This document shows positions 16,374 to 25,634 of a stretch of 64,000 bases of DNA, in pieces. The stretch is from contig NZ_VOIW01000006.1 of assembly GCF_009659625.1 (NCBI RefSeq), positions 496,001 through 560,000 on the forward strand, written 5' to 3'. Each line of letters begins with the position of its first letter. Position 1 is the first letter of the stretch. Source of the stretch: Pseudomonas haemolytica (lineage in GTDB: Bacteria; Pseudomonadota; Gammaproteobacteria; Pseudomonadales; Pseudomonadaceae). Under the pieces are notes generated by a model, which was not told where the DNA came from, did not search any database, and was given only the letters and a program-made list of their open reading frames with translations. The translations under genes were made by a program, and so were the position numbers.

Positions 16374-17846
16374 ATGAGTAAGCAACAAGCCTCAGTTGAT
16401 CAACGCCCGCGATCCGTCCCGGCACCGGGTGGCAGCCCTGACAGTAGCGGCTGGCAAGCCATGCTGTCGGGTGCAAATGGTGTGCGCTCCCTTGCGCTGG
16501 CAGGGGGGGTGGTGCTGCATGCGATCAACGTCTACATCGCGACCACGATCCTGCCGTCAGTGGTCAGGGACATCGGTGGCATCGACTACTACGCCTGGAA
16601 CACCACGCTGTTCGTCGCAGCCTCCATCCTCGGTTCGGCGCTCTCGGCCAGGCTGTTAGTCAGCGCAGGGCCGCGCGGTGCGTACGCCATTGCTTCGCTG
16701 GTGTTTGCCTGCGGCGCGCTGATTTGTGCGTTCGCGCCGTCAATGCCTGTGATGCTGGTCGGGCGGTTGGTACAGGGGCTGGGCGGCGGTTTTCTGTTCG
16801 CCCTCTCCTACGCCATGATCCGACTGGTATTCACGCAAGCCTTGTGGCCAAGGGCAATGGCGCTGGTTTCGGGCATGTGGGGCGTGGCAACCCTGATCGG
16901 CCCTGCGGTGGGTGGCCTCTTTGCTGAACACGGCGTCTGGCGAGCGGCTTTTTGGTCGCTGATCCCCGTGGCCGCTTTGTTCGCCCTGTTGGCAATGGTC
17001 GTGCTACCCAAGCGCAGTGCTGAGCAGTCGGCGCGCTCACCCCTGCCCATTGCCCAACTGGTGTTGCTGACATCGACGGTGCTCGCCGTTTCAGCCGGCA
17101 GCGTCTCGCCAACTTTCTTCTGGAACATCGCCGGACTTGGCGCCGCCACCCTTCTGACTACGCTGCTGATCGCCACGCACAGCCGTGCCCGCCATAGGCT
17201 GCTGCCGGCCGGAGCATTCAGGCTCACATCACCCTTGGGCGCGCTGTATGCAACCCTGTCGCTGCTTGCCCTGGCCGTGACCAGTGGCGAGATTTTCGTG
17301 CCGCTGTTCCTCCAGGAGCTCCACCACCAATCGCCGCTCATCGCCGGCTATCTCGCAGCACTCATGGCGGCCGGATGGACGCTGGGGTCTATCGCCAGTG
17401 CCGGGGCAAACGACAAAGGCATCCGCCGCGCCTTACTCGCCGGCCCGTTCCTTGGCTTGGCTGGCATGCTGGCGCTTGCGGTGTTGATTCGAACCGAAAG
17501 CGCCGGTGGCTGGCTGACGCTCGCGCCGATCTGCCTTGCGCTCGTCGCCATCGGGCTGGGCGTGGGCCTGGCCTGGCCTCATTTGCTGACCCGTATCCTT
17601 CAGGTCGCCCCGGCGGGTGAGCAAGCCCTGGCGGCGTCGTCGATTACCACTGTGCAGTTGTTCGCCACCGCGCTCGGCGCTGCACTGGCGGGAATGGTGG
17701 CAAATCTTGCCGGGCTTACGGAGCCCGGTGGTATCCCTGGCATGGCAAACGCAGCTGGCTGGCTGTTTGGCGTGTTCGCCTTCGCACCGGTACTTGCCGT
17801 TTTGACCACGCTGCGAGTGATCCGCACGCGTCACCAAAACCAATAA
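16374..17846 (+). CDS. MFS drug/efflux transporter under SoxR control
   Basis: The 490-residue membrane protein has about 14 hydrophobic segments in a major-facilitator (DHA2-like) layout. An early GGVVLHAINVYIATTILPSVV helix and the motif-C region GMWGVATLIGPAVGGLFAEHG are visible. A GGAG site six bases before ATG 16374 fixes the start. Proton-driven export of redox-active or toxic compounds is expected, because its promoter carries a SoxR box and SoxR regulons in pseudomonads include MFS pumps. Confidence 0.85.
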   Translation: MSKQQASVDQRPRSVPAPGGSPDSSGWQAMLSGANGVRSLALAGGVVLHAINVYIATTILPSVVRDIGGIDYYAWNTTLFVAASILGSALSARLLVSAGPRGAYAIASLVFACGALICAFAPSMPVMLVGRLVQGLGGGFLFALSYAMIRLVFTQALWPRAMALVSGMWGVATLIGPAVGGLFAEHGVWRAAFWSLIPVAALFALLAMVVLPKRSAEQSARSPLPIAQLVLLTSTVLAVSAGSVSPTFFWNIAGLGAATLLTTLLIATHSRARHRLLPAGAFRLTSPLGALYATLSLLALAVTSGEIFVPLFLQELHHQSPLIAGYLAALMAAGWTLGSIASAGANDKGIRRALLAGPFLGLAGMLALAVLIRTESAGGWLTLAPICLALVAIGLGVGLAWPHLLTRILQVAPAGEQALAASSITTVQLFATALGAALAGMVANLAGLTEPGGIPGMANAAGWLFGVFAFAPVLAVLTTLRVIRTRHQNQ

Positions 17847-17980
17847 GGCAGAAACTTGCTGATTGGCGCAGTGGTCGTGGGCTGGTCGCGCACAGGACGC
17901 CTGGCCCAGGCTTAGCCAGCCAGTTGCGCAGAGCCCGCTATGGCACAATGCCTCGCTCATAACTCAATCGTTGAGACCTC

Positions 17981-18406
17981 ATGATTCGTGACTTTCAAAA
18001 CGCAGACCTGGACGCTGTACTGGACATATGGTTGCAAGCATCAATCCAGGCCCATCACTTCATAGCCCCCACCTTCTGGCATGAACAACTGGACGCCATG
18101 CGCGAGGTATACCTGCCCAGCGCCATGACACGAGTGTTCGAGGCAGACGCGATACCCGTCGGTTTCTGCTCCGTCCACGCAGATACCATTGCGGCACTGT
18201 TCGTATCACCTGAGCATCAAGGGCGCGGCATCGGCACGCAGTTGCTCGCGGACGCGAAGGCGGGCAAGACAGCTCTACAGTTGAGCGTGTATTGCGCGAA
18301 TACGCCCAGCATTCGTTTCTATGAGCAGCAAGGCTTTGTGGTACTCAATGAACAACGGGATGAACACACCGGTCACATGGAGAAGGTCATGCGTTGGGTG
18401 GCTTGA
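17981..18406 (+). CDS. GNAT N-acetyltransferase (YjaB-like)
   Basis: The 141-residue protein has the GNAT fold. The acetyl-CoA loop is VSPEHQGRGIGTQLLADAKAG (about 74-94), followed by a NTPSIRFYEQQGF helix-turn. The acceptor, protein or small molecule, is not known. It stands alone with its own GAGACC ribosome site. Confidence 0.85.
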   Translation: MIRDFQNADLDAVLDIWLQASIQAHHFIAPTFWHEQLDAMREVYLPSAMTRVFEADAIPVGFCSVHADTIAALFVSPEHQGRGIGTQLLADAKAGKTALQLSVYCANTPSIRFYEQQGFVVLNEQRDEHTGHMEKVMRWVA

Positions 18407-18533
18407 GCTATCGCGGAACGTCGCGCCCGTAGGACGTGAAGGCATTATCAAACGGGAACAAACGACCCAACGTACCGCTCAGTATAGTGTTGGCGCCTGG
18501 CGTTTATCGGCCGGCGTAGAATGGAGAGCTACT

Positions 18534-19577
18534 GTGTCCACTTCCGAGTTGACCTCGCGTGTCTTCTGCACGCCACGCCATACCACGCATTATGTAGAGA
18601 TGGGACCTGCCGAGGGGCCATTGATGATGTTCCTGCACGGCTGGCCGCAGCTGAGCCTGATCTGGCGCGCACAGCTAGAAGCGTTCGCTGCCGAAGGCTG
18701 GCATTGCGTCGCACCCGACATGCGCGGCTATGGTGGCTCTTCTGCACCAGCCCTCACCAATGCGTACACCCTTGAAAACATCGTGGCCGACATGGCAGAA
18801 CTTCATGACCATCTCGGTGCAATGCCCGCCATCTGGGTGGGCCACGATTGGGGCAGCGTGGTGGCGGGTGAATTGGTCGCTCATGAACCTCAGCGCAGCC
18901 GCGGCGTCGTGTTGATTTCGGTCCCGTACTTCCCCTCCACGAACGCACTGCCGACGCTCGTCCCGCTGGTTGACCGAACGATCTATCCGGTGGATCAGTA
19001 TCCAGACGGTCAATGGGACTATTACCGCTACTACAACACGCACTTTGCGTCCGCCGTCGCTGATCTGGATGCGGATAAAGCCGCGTCGCTGGCGTCGATC
19101 TATCGACGAGGCGACCCGGCGAGCATCGGCAAGGTTGCATCAAATGCTCAAGTGACCCGCAAAGGGGGGCGGTTCGGCCAAGCGCACCGTGCCCCACCTA
19201 CCCAACCCGACCTCGCGCTCTGGCCGCAAGCGGACTTCGCTGCACTGGTGCATAGTTTCGAGGCCCATGGTTTCCTCGCCCCCTGCGCGTGGTATCTCAA
19301 CGACGATGCCAACATCGAGTATGCCCACCGAGCGCCCAATGGCGGCCGCATATCATTGCCCGTATTGTTTGTGAACGGCGATTACGACCCGATGAATACT
19401 ATCAAGGGCAACCCGTTGGGCGACCCCATGCGTGAAGCCTGCACAGACCTCACCGTGACGAGCCTGTCCGGCGGGCATTGGCTGCCGGTGGAATGCAAGA
19501 CAGAGCTCGTTGAAGCCATCAGCACCTGGCTGAAGAATAGAAAGTGGGAATCACGACCCTCGTCGTATCAACTATGA
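18534..19577 (+). CDS. Alpha/beta hydrolase, epoxide-hydrolase-like
   Basis: The 347-residue protein starts at GTG 18534 behind a GGAG site. The oxyanion motif is LHGWPQ near 40. The nucleophile elbow GHDWGS uses Asp, as in epoxide hydrolases and haloalkane dehalogenases. The C-terminal SGGHWLPVECK carries the catalytic His. A cap domain lies between about 140 and 240. Opening of an epoxide to a diol is the most likely reaction; the natural substrate is unknown. Confidence 0.82.
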   Translation: MSTSELTSRVFCTPRHTTHYVEMGPAEGPLMMFLHGWPQLSLIWRAQLEAFAAEGWHCVAPDMRGYGGSSAPALTNAYTLENIVADMAELHDHLGAMPAIWVGHDWGSVVAGELVAHEPQRSRGVVLISVPYFPSTNALPTLVPLVDRTIYPVDQYPDGQWDYYRYYNTHFASAVADLDADKAASLASIYRRGDPASIGKVASNAQVTRKGGRFGQAHRAPPTQPDLALWPQADFAALVHSFEAHGFLAPCAWYLNDDANIEYAHRAPNGGRISLPVLFVNGDYDPMNTIKGNPLGDPMREACTDLTVTSLSGGHWLPVECKTELVEAISTWLKNRKWESRPSSYQL

Positions 19578-19675
19578 CGATGCGTTTGTCCAAAGCAAAG
19601 CCATCGGCCTGACCAAACCTGTACCACCCGATACCATGGCGCGGCCCTGAACAGGTCAGAAGGCGCACGCTGTAT

Positions 19676-20440
19676 TCAAGACGGGGCACGCTGGTGCTGA
19701 ATCAGCTTGCGCCCTTCCTCCCACAATCCCGTCATGCGCCACTGCTGCTCCAGCACACCTTCGCCGAACGGCTGCACGCCACCCAGGTTTTCCCCCAAGG
19801 CCTGGAAGTAAGCCCCCTCTTCAAACAGCAGGATCCACTGCGCCGATTGCAACAGGCGCGGCCCAAAGAACGTCGCGCCACCATTGGCTTCCAGCACCGC
19901 AGGCACATGAGGGTCGGCGGCGAGCGCATCGAGAATGAACCTCGACTCCGGTTGACGCCGGTCGATATACACCGGTAGTTCGCGAGCGAGCGTCACGCGC
20001 TGCGCCGCTGCATAGTTGAGCGGGAACACCCTGTGCGCGGCGGCCCAGCCACCCAGGTACGGCGTGTGCACATGGATCACCACATTGACCTGGGGTGCTT
20101 CGCGAAACACCGCTGCGTAGCGCCGGCCACCGCCACCCTGGCGGCTTTCACTCAGTGGCGCGCCCACGGGCAGGAACTCATCCAGATGCACCACGCCGTC
20201 ATAACTGGCGACCACGGCGCGGATACCCTGGTCATCATCCCAGGGCCCAGGGGTGGCCACGACAATCAGCAGATCAGTGCCAGTCACACGAACATGGGCC
20301 TGGAAGGTATTGGTCGCGGTCAGCGTGCGGGTCTCTTTCAAGACCCTGAAGATCTTCGCGGTGTCGCGCTTGGTCTGTTCGACTTGTTGCAGTACGGCTT
20401 CACTCAACGAGGCAATCTGGCTCAATTTATTCAACTCCAT
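19676..20440 (-). CDS. Class II aldolase/adducin-family protein
   Basis: The 254-residue protein has the class II aldolase fold: TGTDLLIV near 53, the DGVVHLDEFLPVGAP loop near 78, and the zinc-ligand motif VVIHVHTPYLGG near 118-129. Family members cleave sugar phosphates or related hydroxyacids. It is divergent from an SsuD-type monooxygenase and has its own sigma-54 promoter facing away from a shared enhancer, so it appears to belong to the sulfur-starvation regulon. A role on an aldehyde or hydroxyacid released by desulfonation is inference. Confidence 0.8.
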   Translation of the reverse strand: MELNKLSQIASLSEAVLQQVEQTKRDTAKIFRVLKETRTLTATNTFQAHVRVTGTDLLIVVATPGPWDDDQGIRAVVASYDGVVHLDEFLPVGAPLSESRQGGGGRRYAAVFREAPQVNVVIHVHTPYLGGWAAAHRVFPLNYAAAQRVTLARELPVYIDRRQPESRFILDALAADPHVPAVLEANGGATFFGPRLLQSAQWILLFEEGAYFQALGENLGGVQPFGEGVLEQQWRMTGLWEEGRKLIQHQRAPS

Positions 20441-20468
20441 GCTCAGAAATAGTCACCTGCAAAGCCAG

Positions 20469-20484
20469 AGCACGAGTTGTGCCA
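20469..20484 (-). promoter_or_regulatory. Sigma-54 (-24/-12) promoter of the class II aldolase gene
   Basis: On the minus strand the sequence reads TGGCACAACTCGTGCT, with GG and GC separated by ten bases as RpoN requires. The aldolase gene starts 28 bases downstream. The inverted repeat centred at 20565 lies 81 bases upstream. Confidence 0.75.
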
Positions 20485-20537
20485 CCGCCGTCAGGCCAGG
20501 CTCTGCGGCCTGTAGCGGGCGGTGACTGTTGAATCTC

Positions 20538-20572
20538 CAGCAGCCCCTGCTGACCGACTGCTGCCACAGCAG
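20538..20572. promoter_or_regulatory. Paired enhancer repeats shared by two divergent sigma-54 promoters
   Basis: Two inverted repeats lie side by side: CAGCAG-CCC-CTGCTG (20538-20552) and CTGCTG-CCA-CAGCAG (20558-20572). Each is placed so that its centre is 81-83 bases from the promoter on its far side. They are probably binding sites for the SfnR-like activator encoded at 28003-29079. Confidence 0.65.
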
Positions 20573-20627
20573 CACCTCGCCCGGCGAGCATCAGGATCGG
20601 GCGCGTGATTACGCCAATGCCCGGGCA

Positions 20628-20643
20628 TGGCATGAGCGTTGCT
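20628..20643 (+). promoter_or_regulatory. Sigma-54 promoter of the first SsuD-like operon
   Basis: TGGCATGAGCGTTGCT has the invariant GG and GC ten bases apart. It lies 47 bases before the ATG at 20691 and 83 bases from the centre of the inverted repeat at 20538-20552. Confidence 0.8.
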
Positions 20644-20690
20644 ATCAGGCTTTAACAGCCACGCTATTTCCATTTCGTTTCGGAGTCTGC

Positions 20691-21821
20691 ATGAGCACGG
20701 AGTTTTTCTGGCGGCTGCCCTTGGGCACCGACGGCCAGCAATTGAGTACAGACCTGCACAATCGCGGCAGCTTCAATTCAAGCCCAGGGCATATCGCGCC
20801 CGGCCATCGACCCAACGGTCAGCCTGACGGTTTTACCTACATCGATTACATCGCCCAAGTGGCCAAAGCCGCCGAGTTGGCCGGCTTTGAAGGCGCACTG
20901 TTGCCCACCGGCCCCGAGCCGTGGATCGTCGCCGCGGCCCTGGCCCGGGAGACCCGACGCATCCGCTTTCTGGTTGCCTTCCAGGCCACCTGGACGCTTC
21001 CCGCCTATGCCGCGCAACAGGCTGCCATCCTTCAGCACTTGAGCCACGGCCGCCTGGACTGGAACATCATCACGGGTGGCAACCCTGCCAGCCAGCGTGC
21101 CCAGGGTGACTTCCTCGACCATGACCAGCGCTACCGCCGCACCGGGGAATTCCTCGACATCATCCAGGGCATGTGGGAGCACGAGCAGTTCTCCTATGAA
21201 GGCCAGGTCTACCAGTTGGAGAACGGCTCCCTGCCCCCCGGCCTGCGCGATGAGCGCAAGCCCGGCATCTATTTTTCCGGTTTCTCCGAGCCGGCCCTGG
21301 ATGTGGCCGCCAAGCACGCCGATGTGTACCTGAACTGGGCCGAGCCCCTGGACACCCTCAAGCCACACATGGAGCGCGTGCGTGAACGCGCGGCCCAGCA
21401 GGGCCGCGAAGTGCGCTTCGGCCTGCGGGTCGACCTGTTCGCCCGGGAAACCGAAGAAGCCGCCTGGCGCGATCTACGTCGTCAATTCGATGCCGTGGGT
21501 AATCGCGGCAGCAGCGAGGCCAAGGCCTTCGTCGGTGGCTCCGATTCGGTGGGGGCTGCACGCCAGACGGCCTATCACCAGAATGTCGATCGTTTCGAAG
21601 ACCTGATCATCGGCCCCAACCTGTGGGCCGGCTTCGCCAAGGCCAAGCCCGGCCCGACCGTGGGCCTGGTGGGCAGCCACGAGAATGTCGCCGAACGCCT
21701 GGTCGAATACCGTGACGCGGGCTTCTCGACCTTTATCCTCGCCAGCAACCCACACCTGGAAGAAGCCTTGCGCATTGGCCAGGAAGTGTTGCCACTGGTG
21801 CAAGACCGCCCTTCGCGCTGA
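20691..21821 (+). CDS. FMNH2-dependent alkanesulfonate-type monooxygenase (SsuD family) 1
   Basis: The 376-residue protein is a luciferase-like (LLM) flavin monooxygenase. It resembles SsuD throughout: FFWRLPLGTDG at the start, NIITGGNPASQRAQGDFLDHDQRY near 125-145, FSGFSEPALDVAAKHADVYLNWAEP near 200 and ISPNLWAG-like IGPNLWAGF near 308. SsuD-type enzymes cleave C-S bonds of sulfonates with FMNH2 and O2 to give sulfite and an aldehyde. The start follows a GGAG site, and the gene sits behind a sigma-54 promoter. No flavin reductase gene is adjacent. The DszB-like gene follows after 12 bases. Confidence 0.86.
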   Translation: MSTEFFWRLPLGTDGQQLSTDLHNRGSFNSSPGHIAPGHRPNGQPDGFTYIDYIAQVAKAAELAGFEGALLPTGPEPWIVAAALARETRRIRFLVAFQATWTLPAYAAQQAAILQHLSHGRLDWNIITGGNPASQRAQGDFLDHDQRYRRTGEFLDIIQGMWEHEQFSYEGQVYQLENGSLPPGLRDERKPGIYFSGFSEPALDVAAKHADVYLNWAEPLDTLKPHMERVRERAAQQGREVRFGLRVDLFARETEEAAWRDLRRQFDAVGNRGSSEAKAFVGGSDSVGAARQTAYHQNVDRFEDLIIGPNLWAGFAKAKPGPTVGLVGSHENVAERLVEYRDAGFSTFILASNPHLEEALRIGQEVLPLVQDRPSR

Positions 21822-21833
21822 ACAAGGATGACC

Positions 21834-22895
21834 ATGAGCCAAACACCTCTCGACACCCTCTGGTACACCCACAGCCCCGTCCCGACCGGGCTGGGCATTG
21901 CCGTGGAATCCGGACGCCTGGCCGAAGCGTTCCTGCCAACGGGCACGAATATCCAGGCGCTGCGCGAGTCCAGTGAACGGGATATTCGCGAAGCGCACTT
22001 CGACCATCACCTGCCCAATTCGGTCCGCCATGGCGGCAACATCCCGGCGATCTGGGCCTATGCCAACTGCAGCGACACACGCCTGCTGGGACTGTCGTGG
22101 AGCGACGAAGTACAACTGATCCTGACTACGGTCGAAAGCGGGGTCAAAACCGTCCGCGACCTCAAACACCGCCGTTTTGGCATCCCCAAGTGGGCCAATG
22201 TGCAAATCGATTTCACCCGTGCCCAGGCCCTGCGTGGCCTGGAGAATGCACTGAAGCTCGAAGGCATGAGCGTCAGCGATGTGGACCTGGTGGACTACCC
22301 CTATGGCGGCACCTACAGCGACGAACAAGTACGCCACGTCCACGGCGCCCAGGTGTCGTTCGGCTTCAATCGCACCCAGCGACGCAACAATGAATTGATC
22401 GGCCTGCTGCGCGGGGACATTGATGCGATCTTTCTCAAGGGCGCCCACGCCGTGCAATTGGCCGATGAGTTCGGCCTGCACATCGTCATCGACACCGGCT
22501 CCCACCCCGACCCGATGATCCGCTCCAATAACGGTACACCCCGTACCCTCACCGTAGACCGGCACTTGTTGGAGCATCATTTCGACGCGGCAAAAACCAT
22601 CGTCGATTGCGTGTTGCGCGCGGAGCAATGGGCCTGGGCCAACCCCGAAAAAACCCGTCAGTTCCTCGCCCGCGAACTCAACACCAGCGAGTACTGGGTC
22701 GCCACCGCCTACGGCGAAGATGCCCATCGACGTTTACGCACCATGCTCGATGAACAGTCGATCCTGGCACTGCAGGACTTCACCGATTTCCTGCAGCGCT
22801 GGCAGTTCATTCCACGGCGTTTCGATGTGCGTGACTGGATTGATTTCAGCGTATTGGAAAGCGTGCTGGGGGCCACGTCAAAATTGTCGATCTAG
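21834..22895 (+). CDS. DszB-like protein / SsuA-fold protein without signal peptide, Ser in place of Cys
   Basis: The 353-residue protein would normally be labelled a nitrate/sulfonate ABC substrate-binding protein. It lacks a signal peptide and aligns better with DszB, the desulfinase of the 4S pathway: DTLWYTHSPVPTG matches the DszB start, and His55 and Arg65 (RHGGNIPAI) keep the exact ten-residue spacing of the DszB catalytic His and Arg. The position of the DszB nucleophile Cys is Ser14. Known DszB needs that Cys, so this copy may bind rather than cleave, or use another chemistry. ATG 21834 is preferred over 21828 because AAGG is correctly spaced. Confidence 0.72.
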   Translation: MSQTPLDTLWYTHSPVPTGLGIAVESGRLAEAFLPTGTNIQALRESSERDIREAHFDHHLPNSVRHGGNIPAIWAYANCSDTRLLGLSWSDEVQLILTTVESGVKTVRDLKHRRFGIPKWANVQIDFTRAQALRGLENALKLEGMSVSDVDLVDYPYGGTYSDEQVRHVHGAQVSFGFNRTQRRNNELIGLLRGDIDAIFLKGAHAVQLADEFGLHIVIDTGSHPDPMIRSNNGTPRTLTVDRHLLEHHFDAAKTIVDCVLRAEQWAWANPEKTRQFLARELNTSEYWVATAYGEDAHRRLRTMLDEQSILALQDFTDFLQRWQFIPRRFDVRDWIDFSVLESVLGATSKLSI

Positions 22896-22914
22896 CTGCA
22901 CTGCATGCATTCTC

Positions 22915-22938
22915 GGCCGGTTTACCGGCCTTTTTTTT
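22915..22938 (+). terminator. Rho-independent terminator after the SsuD-like/DszB-like pair
   Basis: GGCCGG-TTTA-CCGGCC followed by eight T residues, 20 bases after the stop at 22895. It separates this two-gene operon from the TonB receptor unit. Confidence 0.9.
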
Positions 22939-22991
22939 GCCTGACTAAACGCGCTTGTCGGAAATTAAAACAGCCCTTGCTGACGCGCTGC

Positions 22992-23004
22992 TGCTGGGGC
23001 AGCA
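22992..23004. promoter_or_regulatory. Enhancer repeat upstream of the first TonB receptor gene
   Basis: The inverted repeat TGCTG-GGG-CAGCA has its centre 91 bases upstream of the sigma-54 element at 23089. It has the same form as the repeats near the other sigma-54 promoters in this island. Confidence 0.6.
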
Positions 23005-23088
23005 CTCCTTTCGGCCGACTCAGTAACTCACGCCAAAATCAAAAAAAATAATCCAATTAAAACAAGGCTTTAGATCACACCAGTAACT

Positions 23089-23104
23089 TGGCATACCCCC
23101 TGCT
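23089..23104 (+). promoter_or_regulatory. Sigma-54 promoter of the first TonB receptor gene
   Basis: TGGCATACCCCCTGCT has GG and GC spaced by ten bases, about 90 bases upstream of the ATG at 23194. The leader is AT-rich with a strong GGAGGGG ribosome site. Confidence 0.75.
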
Positions 23105-23193
23105 ATACAGAGTTACTTTCAAGGTTTGCAGCGCATTTAAAAGACAACTTAAGCAGACCGAAAAGTGACAGGTAAATTACTTTCGGAGGGGTT

Positions 23194-25437
23194 ATGCACA
23201 GCACTAACAGGATTACCCGCAGCATCTGGCTGGCCACGGCCTTGGCGGGCACGTGGCATAGCCTGCCTGCACTGGCGCAGGAACAAACACCCGCCGCAGA
23301 ACAGGACACGGCACCGACGTTGAAATCGGTGACGGTCACCGCCCAACGCCGCGAAGAAAGTGTGCAGGACATCGCCAACGCCGTCAGTGCAGTGTCAGGG
23401 GAAAGCCTTGGCCAGACCGGTACCGACTACATCGGCAAAGCCATCCAGTTTGTGCCTAACGCCCAGGCCAACAACCCCGACGGCGATGCGCGACCACGCT
23501 GGTACATTCGCGGCGTCGGCACCGGCGATCAAGGCGCCGCCACCGTGTTCCCGGTGGGTGTGTATGTCGACGACGTCTACCTCAACGCGCCGCTGGCCGG
23601 TGGTGACCCGCTGTTCGACCTGGACCGCATCGAAATCCTGCGCGGACCACAAGGCACGTTGTACGGAAAGAACACCACTGGCGGCGCGGTGAATATCCTG
23701 ACCAAAAAGCCGACCTTCGAAAACGACGGCTACGCGACCCTCGGCTACGGCAGCAAGAACGAGAAGATCGTCAATGGCGCACTCGGCGGCACCCTGGTGG
23801 AAGACCGCCTGGCTGCACGCGTGTCGTTGTACTCCAAGGAGCGCGACGGTTTTATCAAGAACGTCTACGACGACAAGGATTACGACCGCGTCGACAACAA
23901 AGCCGTACGCCTGCAGTTCCTCGCCAAGTTCAACCCCGACCTCACCGCGCTGTGGAGCCTGCATGACAGCCAGGCCCGCGGCACCGCGGCGGGCCTGTTA
24001 CCGGTGGGTCGGTTCCCGTGGCTGGGCGGCTATAGCCGCAGTAACCCGGATCGACGCTACATCGACAGCAACGTCGACAATAAATCGAAGATCGAACACG
24101 CCGGCACGTCCCTGACCCTCAACTACGATTTGGGCGACTACCGCCTGACATCGATCAGTGCCTACGACGAAACCAAACAACGGGCTATCGGCGACGATGA
24201 CCTGTCTCCTGTAGAAAGCGGTCGCAGCTATACCAACAACCGCTGGCGCCAGTACTCCCAGGAATTCCGTATCGCCTCCCCCACCAGCGAAACCCTGCGC
24301 TGGATCCTCGGCACGCATGTCTTCCACGAAGACCTGCAAAGCGCCGGCGCCACCTCGGCGCTGCCGGATGCCGGCGCTTCAGAAGCGAGCTACACCGGTA
24401 CCTCGTTCGATCACAAGAACACCAGCTACGCGCTGTTCGGCAACCTCGCCTACGACTTCACCGACCAGTTCACCGTGACTGGCGGTCTGCGCTGGACCCG
24501 TGAGAAAAAAGACATCGACCTGGACCTGGTGCAAACCACCGGCAGCAACTTCAGTGGCGACTGGTGGGACGCCGGCTCCCTGCAAAACCCGGTGGACGTG
24601 ACGGGCGCAGGCATCACCACCAACGGCAACGCCCGCCGCAACAAGACCTGGAGTGCGGTGACCTACGACCTGACCCCGGAATACCGTATCAACGATAACC
24701 TGCGGGTGTACGCACGCTACGCCAAGGGTTTCCGCTCTGGCGCGTTCAACACCGGGCTGTCCAGCAGCCTGGAGCAGTTGAGTACGGTACAGCCGGAGAC
24801 CCTCAACTCCTATGAGCTGGGGCTCAAGTCCGAGTGGCTCAACGGCCGTGTGCACGCCAACGCCAACGTCTTCTACTACGACTACAAGGACATGCAGGTC
24901 AGCGCCACCACGACCACCACCAGCGGCAGCCTGGTGTCGTTGCTGACCAACGGCGCCGAGGGCAAGGCCCGTGGTGCGGAGTTCGAACTGGAAGCCCAGG
25001 CCACCGACAACCTGCACCTGCAATTGGCCGCATCGCTGTTCAGCAGTGAGTTCACCGGCGACTTGTGGAAAGGCAACAGCTTTATCCGCGCGCCGCGCCA
25101 CACCTATGCGCTAGGTGCCGACTACCGCTTCGCGCTGGACATTCCCGGCTCCCTGGTGCTGGGCGGCGACCTGCGTTACCAAAGCAAGGAGTACTTCATC
25201 TCGGCCTACCAGCAGTCGCAGTGGACCTGGCTCAACCAGGGCGGTTACACCGTCAGCAATGCGCACTTGAGCTACACCACGGCCGATGAGAAATACAACA
25301 TCACCGGCTTCGTCAACAACCTCACCGACAAGCACTACCAGACCCATGGCTTGTCCCTCAATCGCGGCAGCGCGCCGTACTGGGCCGCGTTTGGTGACCC
25401 ACGCACGGCAGGTGTCACCGTCACGGCGAAGTTCTGA
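23194..25437 (+). CDS. TonB-dependent outer-membrane receptor 1
   Basis: The 747-residue protein has a signal peptide (about 1-29, ending LPALAQ), a TonB-box/plug start (LKSVTVTAQRREESVQDI near 46), the plug motif RIEILRGPQGTLYGKNTTGGAVN near 145-170, and a 22-strand-type barrel ending in VTVTAKF with a terminal Phe. It imports a ligand across the outer membrane using TonB energy. No siderophore genes are near. Its sigma-54 promoter and position between DszB-like and sulfonate ABC genes point to an organosulfur ligand, as for SftP-type sulfate-ester receptors. Confidence 0.87.
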   Translation: MHSTNRITRSIWLATALAGTWHSLPALAQEQTPAAEQDTAPTLKSVTVTAQRREESVQDIANAVSAVSGESLGQTGTDYIGKAIQFVPNAQANNPDGDARPRWYIRGVGTGDQGAATVFPVGVYVDDVYLNAPLAGGDPLFDLDRIEILRGPQGTLYGKNTTGGAVNILTKKPTFENDGYATLGYGSKNEKIVNGALGGTLVEDRLAARVSLYSKERDGFIKNVYDDKDYDRVDNKAVRLQFLAKFNPDLTALWSLHDSQARGTAAGLLPVGRFPWLGGYSRSNPDRRYIDSNVDNKSKIEHAGTSLTLNYDLGDYRLTSISAYDETKQRAIGDDDLSPVESGRSYTNNRWRQYSQEFRIASPTSETLRWILGTHVFHEDLQSAGATSALPDAGASEASYTGTSFDHKNTSYALFGNLAYDFTDQFTVTGGLRWTREKKDIDLDLVQTTGSNFSGDWWDAGSLQNPVDVTGAGITTNGNARRNKTWSAVTYDLTPEYRINDNLRVYARYAKGFRSGAFNTGLSSSLEQLSTVQPETLNSYELGLKSEWLNGRVHANANVFYYDYKDMQVSATTTTTSGSLVSLLTNGAEGKARGAEFELEAQATDNLHLQLAASLFSSEFTGDLWKGNSFIRAPRHTYALGADYRFALDIPGSLVLGGDLRYQSKEYFISAYQQSQWTWLNQGGYTVSNAHLSYTTADEKYNITGFVNNLTDKHYQTHGLSLNRGSAPYWAAFGDPRTAGVTVTAKF

Positions 25438-25493
25438 GCCGCCCATGAAGACGTCCTCTTCGGCACGTCGCCAACTGCCAGTCCCGGCCTGAT

Positions 25494-25538
25494 TGCTGCC
25501 CTGGCAGCAGTGCTCCAGCAACGCGCTGCACGCGCAGC
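25494..25538. promoter_or_regulatory. Cluster of enhancer repeats upstream of the sulfonate-type ABC genes
   Basis: Three dyads lie in tandem: TGCTGCC-CT-GGCAGCA (25494-25509), TGCTCCAGCA (25511-25520) and GCTGC-ACGC-GCAGC (25525-25538). The first is centred about 82 bases before the sigma-54 element at 25584. Confidence 0.6.
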
Positions 25539-25583
25539 AGCGCGGTACCCCTCACCCACCCGTGTTTGCCGGGCCTCGAGGCT

Positions 25584-25599
25584 TGGCATACAAGCTGCA
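25584..25599 (+). promoter_or_regulatory. Sigma-54 promoter of the sulfonate-type ABC operon
   Basis: TGGCATACAAGCTGCA has the GG/GC spacing of RpoN promoters and lies 35 bases before the ATG at 25635. Confidence 0.78.
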
Positions 25600-25634
25600 A
25601 GATTCGCAGCCAGCAGACTGACAAGAGTATTTGC

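Noticed and set aside
19561..19650. Short frame ending KPVPPDTMARP after the epoxide-hydrolase-like gene
   Set aside because: It could be the tail of a lost gene, but only about 25 codons are free of overlap and no family is recognisable.
20691..21821. Calling this LLM enzyme DszA
   Set aside because: DszA is about 450 residues; this one is 376 and follows SsuD along its length.
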